9,637 nucleotides of DNA, taken from positions 1-9,637 of the forward strand of contig JBFGCT010000161.1 of NCBI GenBank assembly GCA_041581055.1, given 5' to 3'. The notes beneath the pieces were generated by a model. It saw nothing but the letters and a program-made list of their open reading frames with translations. It made no database searches and was not told where the DNA came from. A program made the translations under genes and the position numbers. Of this stretch, positions 5,448 to 9,637 are shown one piece after another (within the stretch, counting starts at the first letter, position 1; each line of letters opens with the position of its first letter). This DNA is from JBFGCT01 sp041581055. Lineage in GTDB: Bacteria; Actinomycetota; Acidimicrobiia; Acidimicrobiales; Ilumatobacteraceae.

Positions 5448-7400
5448 ATGGCCACACAGTCGCTCTACCGTCGCTACCGACCCCGCCGCTTCGGCGAGGT
5501 CAAGGGGCAGGATCACGTCGTGCGCGCCCTGCGCAACGCCGTCGCCGAAGGCCGCGCCGGGCAGGCGTACCTGTTCTCCGGCCCGCGGGGGACCGGCAAG
5601 ACCACGTCGGCCCGGATCCTGGCCAAGGTGCTGAACTGCGAGCGCGTGGTCGACGGTGAGCCGTGCTGCGAGTGCGCGTCGTGTCTCGCCGTCGAGCTCG
5701 GCACGAGCTTCGACGTCCACGAGCTGGACGCGGCGAGCAACAACGGCGTCGACGCGATGCGCGACCTGATCGAGAAGGCCTCGCTCGGCACGCCCGGCCG
5801 CCACAAGGTGTACATCCTCGACGAGGTCCACATGCTCTCCAAGGCCGCGGAGGCGGCGCTGCTCAAGACGCTGGAGGAGCCGCCGGACCACGTCGTCTTC
5901 GTGCTCGCGACCACCGACCCGCAGAAGATGTCCGACACGATCCGCAGCCGGACGCAGCACCTGCAGTTCCACCTCTTCCCCGCCGACGCGCTGCAAGAGC
6001 ACGTCCGCTGGGTGGCCGCCGACGCCGGCCTCGAGGTGACCGACGAGGCGATCAGCCGGGTGGTGGCGCGGGGTGGCGGGTCGCCGCGCGACGCGCTGTC
6101 GGCGCTCGAGTTGGTCGCCAGCTCGGGCGGCGACGGGGCCGAGAACGTGCCGATCGGCGAGCTCGTCGAAGCGATGATCGACCAGGATCCCGGGCGGGGG
6201 CTGCGGGTGGTCGCCCAGGCGATCTCCCTCGGCCGTGACCCGCGGACGCTGACCGACGACGTGATCGCCGAGTTGCGCAACGGGTTCCTCTCGTTGATGT
6301 CGCCCGAGCTCGTGCAGTTGCCGGGCGGTGACGTCGACGTCGTCGCCGAGCGGGCGCGGCGGCTCGGTCCGCCCGGCCTCGTGCGCGGCATCGAGGTGCT
6401 CGGCGCGGCGCTGGGCGAGATGCGTCACGCCCCCGACCCGCGTGTGCTGCTCGACGTCGCCGTCGTCCAGCTGACGGCGCCGAGCGTCTCGGGCGACGTC
6501 GGCGCCTTGACCGCACGAGTGCACCGCCTCGAACAGCAACTGGCCGCCGAGCGCGGCGCCGGGGTGGCACCGGCGGCATCGACCGGTGGCGGACCTTCCG
6601 CCACGTCCGCGGCCTCGGCGACCTCCGCGGCCTCGGTCGAATCGGCGGCCGCGTCCGGCGAGCCGCCCCGCGATCCGTCGACCGGTCGGGCGGCGGTCGG
6701 AGGCCGGGCGAAGCGGGCGGCGTCGGCGGCGACCGCCGCCAGCCGTTCGACTCCCGCCGAGCCGCCTCCCGCCGAGCCGCCGGCCCGGTCGTCGGCCGAG
6801 CCGCCGGCCGCCGATCCGCCCGCGGACGATGGCGCGCCGGACGGTGGCACGCCGGACCGGGCCACGCCGGACCGGGCCACGCCGGACGCCGGCGAACCGG
6901 CAGCGGCCGAGGGGGTCGCCGCAGCGCCGGCCGACCGCCCTGCCCCGGCGGCCGGCGCCGTCGTGACGGGCGAGCGGTGGGACGAGACGATCATGCCGGG
7001 CCTACGCGGGATGGCGCGCGCCGTCTTCGCTCCGGCGACGTTCGTCGCCGGGTCGCCCGGAGCGGTGACGTTGGCCTTGCCGAACGACGTGCACCGCGGC
7101 AAGTGCGAGCAACATCGGGCGACGGTCGAGGCGGCACTCGCCGCCGCCGCTGGCGGGCCGGTCTCGGTCGAGTTGGTCCTCGCCGACCAGGCCCCGTCGG
7201 CGTCGCCGGTCGGCCGCGCGGCGCCCACCGACGCGCCGGGCACACCGGCGGGGGAGAAGGGGGCGGCCACCGCGTTCGAGGCCGACGAAGACATCGATCT
7301 CGACGAGCTCGTCGACGCGCCGCCGGAGTCGGTGAAGACGCCGATCGATCGTCTCGCCGAGGCGTTCCCCGGCTCCGAGCTCGTCGACGAGCGCGACTGA
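5448..7400 (+). CDS. dnaX: DNA polymerase III subunit gamma/tau
   Basis: This is the clamp-loader ATPase (650 residues) that loads the beta clamp and tethers the polymerase. The AAA+ module shows Walker A GPRGTGKTT (45-53, Lys51), the zinc-binding set Cys64, Cys73, Cys76 and Cys79, Walker B ILDEVH (123-128), sensor-1 LATTDP (153-158), the arginine-finger motif as SRT (167-169) where E. coli has SRC, and the sensor-2 segment GSPRDALS (211-218). Domain III follows to about 350, then a short coiled-coil-like stretch (about 350-366). A low-complexity Ala/Pro/Asp/Thr linker (about 370-505) holds internal repeats. A folded-looking C-terminal region starts near 506 and ends with an acidic tail containing AFPGSELV. 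No A-rich slippery site for a programmed frameshift is visible, so a separate gamma form is not predicted. It is the first gene of the operon with recR. Confidence 0.97.
   Translation: MATQSLYRRYRPRRFGEVKGQDHVVRALRNAVAEGRAGQAYLFSGPRGTGKTTSARILAKVLNCERVVDGEPCCECASCLAVELGTSFDVHELDAASNNGVDAMRDLIEKASLGTPGRHKVYILDEVHMLSKAAEAALLKTLEEPPDHVVFVLATTDPQKMSDTIRSRTQHLQFHLFPADALQEHVRWVAADAGLEVTDEAISRVVARGGGSPRDALSALELVASSGGDGAENVPIGELVEAMIDQDPGRGLRVVAQAISLGRDPRTLTDDVIAELRNGFLSLMSPELVQLPGGDVDVVAERARRLGPPGLVRGIEVLGAALGEMRHAPDPRVLLDVAVVQLTAPSVSGDVGALTARVHRLEQQLAAERGAGVAPAASTGGGPSATSAASATSAASVESAAASGEPPRDPSTGRAAVGGRAKRAASAATAASRSTPAEPPPAEPPARSSAEPPAADPPADDGAPDGGTPDRATPDRATPDAGEPAAAEGVAAAPADRPAPAAGAVVTGERWDETIMPGLRGMARAVFAPATFVAGSPGAVTLALPNDVHRGKCEQHRATVEAALAAAAGGPVSVELVLADQAPSASPVGRAAPTDAPGTPAGEKGAATAFEADEDIDLDELVDAPPESVKTPIDRLAEAFPGSELVDERD
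6606..6887 (+). repeat. Short tandem repeats in the dnaX linker
   Basis: Within the linker-coding region, TCCGCGGCCTCGG recurs at 6606 and 6624 (18-bp period, encoding SAASAT-like units). A 15-bp unit CACGCCGGACCGGGC occurs twice perfectly at 6848-6862 and 6863-6877, with a partial third at 6878-6887, encoding TPDRA repeats. Pro-Ala-Glu-Pro units in between (about 6750-6830) are also repetitive. All periods are multiples of three, so length changes would keep the frame. Confidence 0.75.
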
Positions 7401-8005
7401 TGGCCAGCGCCTACACGCCGCCGGTCCAGACGCTGATCGACGAACTCGGCCGGCTGCCCGGCATCGGGCCGAAGTCGGCGCAGCGGATCGCGTTCCACCT
7501 CCTGAAGATCCCCGGCGACGATGTCGCCCGCCTCGCCCATGCGATCACCGACGCGAAGGCGCGGGTTCGCTTCTGCGATCGTTGCTTCAACGTCGCCGAG
7601 GACGCGCTGTGCCCGATCTGCCAGGACGACACCCGCGACGGGTCGCTGTTGTGCGTCGTCGAGGAGTCGCGCGATGTGGTCGCCCTCGAGAAGACCGGGG
7701 AGTTCCGCGGCCGGTACCACGTCCTCCTCGGCGCGATGAGCCCGCTCGAGGGCATCGGACCAGAGGACCTGAAGGTGCGCGAGCTCGTCGCCCGGCTCGA
7801 GCCCGAGGGCGTCGCCGAGGTGATCCTGTGCACCAACCCGAACACCGAGGGCGAGGTGACGGCGATGTACCTCGCCCGGCTGCTCAAGCCGCTCGGGCTG
7901 CGCGTCACCCGCATCGCCAGCGGACTGCCGGTCGGCGGCGACCTCGAGTACGCCGACGAGCTGACGCTCGGTCGGGCGCTCGAAGGCCGACGCCGCGTCG
8001 AGTGA
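7400..8005 (+). CDS. recR: Recombination mediator protein RecR
   Basis: RecR (201 residues, normal length) works with RecO, and in some settings RecF, to load RecA onto single-stranded DNA at gaps. Visible elements in order: helix-hairpin-helix LPGIGPKSAQRIAFHLL (19-35), a zinc finger formed by Cys59, Cys62, Cys71 and Cys74, a Toprim domain starting at LLCVVEES (83-90) with TEGEVTAMYLA (149-159), and the C-terminal motif GLPVGGDLEYADELTLGRAL (175-194). The ATG at 7400 shares its A with the dnaX stop codon (TGATG), so translation is probably coupled by termination-reinitiation. Many bacteria have a ybaB/ebfC gene between dnaX and recR, but none is here. A 6-bp stem-loop begins 2 bases after the stop. 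Confidence 0.98.
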   Translation: MASAYTPPVQTLIDELGRLPGIGPKSAQRIAFHLLKIPGDDVARLAHAITDAKARVRFCDRCFNVAEDALCPICQDDTRDGSLLCVVEESRDVVALEKTGEFRGRYHVLLGAMSPLEGIGPEDLKVRELVARLEPEGVAEVILCTNPNTEGEVTAMYLARLLKPLGLRVTRIASGLPVGGDLEYADELTLGRALEGRRRVE

Positions 8006-8006
8006 A

Positions 8007-8024
8007 CCGTCGGGCGCTCGACGG
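8007..8024 (+). terminator. Putative recR terminator hairpin
   Basis: CCGTCG-GGCGCT-CGACGG forms a 6-bp stem with a 6-nt loop immediately after the recR stop. A perfect palindrome CGCCCGGGCG (8027-8036) follows. There is no T-tract on the plus strand. The longer hairpin at 8050-8114 would give a second block to read-through. Confidence 0.4.
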
Positions 8025-8042
8025 CCCGCCCGGGCGCACCCG

Positions 8043-8168
8043 AAAATGACTGAGGCACCACCTCGGCGAATCGGTAGCGGGCGGACGGGCCGATTCGTTT
8101 CGATGGTGCCTCAGAACTTGGTGATCACCGTAGGCGGTGCCTGTTGCGATCGTACGTTCAGTGTTGTT
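8043..8168 (-). ncRNA. Predicted small non-coding RNA with terminator hairpin (unassigned family)
   Basis: A near-consensus minus-strand promoter (8203-8175) should start transcription at about 8170-8168. The transcript would end at the T-rich stretch after the hairpin at 8114-8050 (TCATTTTCG, 8049-8041), giving about 125 nt. The 5' half carries the small hairpin CACCG-CCTA-CGGTG, the palindrome GGTGATCACC, and GAAC/GTTC that could close this domain. The 3' half is the long two-part hairpin with a 15-nt C-rich apical loop. No ATG occurs in the predicted transcript, and the GTG at 8126 opens only a five-codon frame. The ends are inferred from sequence only. The alternative is that the hairpin simply terminates thiolase transcripts and the promoter is fortuitous. 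Confidence 0.5.
8050..8114 (-). terminator. Long interrupted hairpin: factor-independent terminator candidate
   Basis: The outer arms CTGAGGCACCA (8050-8060) and TGGTGCCTCAG (8104-8114) are perfect 11-bp complements. The inner arms CGAATCGG (8067-8074) and CCGATTCG (8090-8097) are perfect 8-bp complements, possibly extended by wobble pairs. The loop is 8075-8089. On the minus strand the stem is followed by TCATTTTCG; on the plus strand by no T-run. It is therefore best read as terminating leftward transcription, from the predicted small RNA and possibly from thiolase read-through. Confidence 0.55.
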
Positions 8169-8260
8169 TCAATTACATTACGAAATAGCGGGTTGTTCGT
8201 CAAGGTTTTTCAACAAAAGTCAGTTTCGCCGCCACTTTCTCGACGTTCGGCGCGGGAATA
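8141..8260. other. Low-GC island in the recR/thiolase intergenic region
   Basis: By hand count 55 of 120 bases are G or C (about 46%), against very GC-rich coding DNA on both sides. It contains the promoter of the predicted small RNA. A plus-strand open frame at 8046-8261 crosses it but has no family resemblance and starts inside the hairpin arm, so it is not called. From about 8262 to 8384 the sequence returns to high GC, and I see no gene or clear signal there beyond the short CTGT-CA-ACAG inverted repeat at 8274-8283. Confidence 0.6.
8175..8203 (-). promoter_or_regulatory. Near-consensus sigma-A-type promoter reading left
   Basis: Minus strand: -35 TTGACG (8203-8198), a 17-bp spacer (8197-8181), and -10 TAATGT (8180-8175). 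This is the only place in the window where I find both hexamers close to consensus at optimal spacing. It points into the hairpin at 8114-8050 and to no protein gene on that strand. Confidence 0.6.
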
Positions 8261-8384
8261 GCCGCACGTAGTGCTGTCAACAGGCCCAATTCGAGTGCGG
8301 AGAGTGACCGTCAGACCCAGCCCAGCGCTTCGTCAGGCCGCGCCCGGCACGCCGCCCGCGCCGTGGTCGCATGGGGCGGTGTCG

Positions 8385-9584
<1,200 letters not shown>

Positions 9585-9590
9585 CGGAAA

Positions 9591-9596
9591 ATCGTA
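9591..9596 (-). promoter_or_regulatory. Candidate -10 element of the thiolase gene (leaderless start)
   Basis: TACGAT (minus strand, 9596-9591) matches TANNNT and ends 6 bp before the ATG at 9584. No Shine-Dalgarno sequence precedes the ATG. The expected -35 position (about 9614-9619) falls inside or beside the left arm of an inverted repeat. Confidence 0.55.
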
Positions 9597-9606
9597 CCGC
9601 GCAACG

Positions 9607-9637
9607 GCATCCGGCCCCGCTTCCGGCGGCCGGATGC
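9607..9637. promoter_or_regulatory. Perfect inverted repeat upstream of the thiolase promoter
   Basis: GCATCCGGCC (9607-9616) and GGCCGGATGC (9628-9637) are perfect 10-bp complements separated by 11 bp. The position over the -35 region suits an operator; a terminator of an upstream gene beyond the right edge is equally possible. No T-tract is seen on the minus strand, and the plus-strand flank is outside the window. Confidence 0.45.

Noticed and set aside
6425..7720. A 431-codon minus-strand frame opposite dnaX/recR.
   Set aside because: The Ser/Ala/Gly-rich part mirrors the dnaX linker repeats, and there is no recognisable domain. DnaX and RecR are unambiguous on the plus strand.
8050..8114. 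Integron attC site or terminal repeats of an insertion sequence.
   Set aside because: No RYYYAAC/GTTRRRY core sites, no transposase, and only 43 bp between the arms. A terminator-type hairpin explains it better.
8043..8203. SRP (4.5S) RNA, which lies near dnaX in several bacteria.
   Set aside because: The conserved GGAAG-type tetraloop and GGTCAGG/AAGCAGC core of SRP RNA are not found in this gap or in the 85-bp region before dnaX.
8046..8261. A 71-codon plus-strand open frame in the low-GC island.
   Set aside because: It starts inside the left arm of the long hairpin, has no Shine-Dalgarno sequence or fitting -10 element, and resembles no family. The better explanation of the region is the minus-strand promoter/hairpin unit.
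8262..8285. TTGACA on the minus strand near 8279 as a second promoter.
   Set aside because: The nearest -10-like hexamer (TATTCC) is only 14 bp away and poor, so the spacing is wrong.
8262..8340. Possible tRNA, prompted by the TTCGAGT string near 8290.
   Set aside because: There is no matching T-stem, anticodon arm or acceptor stem around it.

Overview
The window is about 9.6 kb of very GC-rich DNA. It has the look of an actinobacterium: actinobacterial-style DnaX, LigC-type ligase, PccB-type carboxyltransferase and CopC-CopD protein, with most genes apparently lacking a Shine-Dalgarno leader. An Acidimicrobiia-like lineage would fit, but that is a guess from general style and not a placement. 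Almost every line is ordinary chromosomal housekeeping content. The exception is a low-GC island between recR and the thiolase gene.

Layout, left to right. (1) 1-153, minus: the first 51 codons of a protein with a proline-rich N-terminus, running off the left edge. (2) 234-1787, minus: carboxyltransferase (beta) subunit of an acyl-CoA carboxylase. (3) 1824-2918, plus: LigC-like ATP-dependent DNA ligase, head to head with the carboxylase gene over 36 bp. (4) 2946-4799, minus: signal peptide + CopC-like domain + eight-helix CopD domain + extracytoplasmic C-terminal domain; convergent with ligC. (5) 4913-5362, minus: a small lipoprotein of unknown function. (6) 5448-7400, plus: dnaX, then recR (7400-8005) overlapping its stop codon by one base, giving a replication/recombination operon. 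(7) 8006-8384: a 379-bp gap between convergent genes. (8) 8385-9584, minus: acetyl-CoA C-acyltransferase (thiolase), with its promoter and an inverted repeat at the right edge.

The most interesting item is in the 379-bp gap. On the minus strand there is a near-consensus sigma-A promoter (TTGACG, 17-bp spacer, TAATGT at 8203-8175). About 55 bp downstream comes a long interrupted hairpin (8114-8050; outer stem 11 bp perfect, inner stem 8 bp perfect), followed by a short T-rich stretch. This predicts a ~125-nt non-coding RNA with no recognisable coding capacity. I could not match it to a known RNA family by eye.

A second pattern runs through the window: a TANNNT-like -10 hexamer lies only 6-8 bp before the chosen ATG/GTG at six gene starts (153, 1787, 1824, 5362, 5448, 9584) and 10 bp before a seventh (4799). 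This is the arrangement expected of leaderless mRNAs, and it was used to choose several starts. Functionally the genes fall into acyl-CoA metabolism (carboxylase, thiolase), DNA replication and repair (ligC, dnaX, recR) and the envelope (CopC-CopD protein, lipoprotein). There is no sign of a phage, plasmid, CRISPR array or complete insertion sequence.
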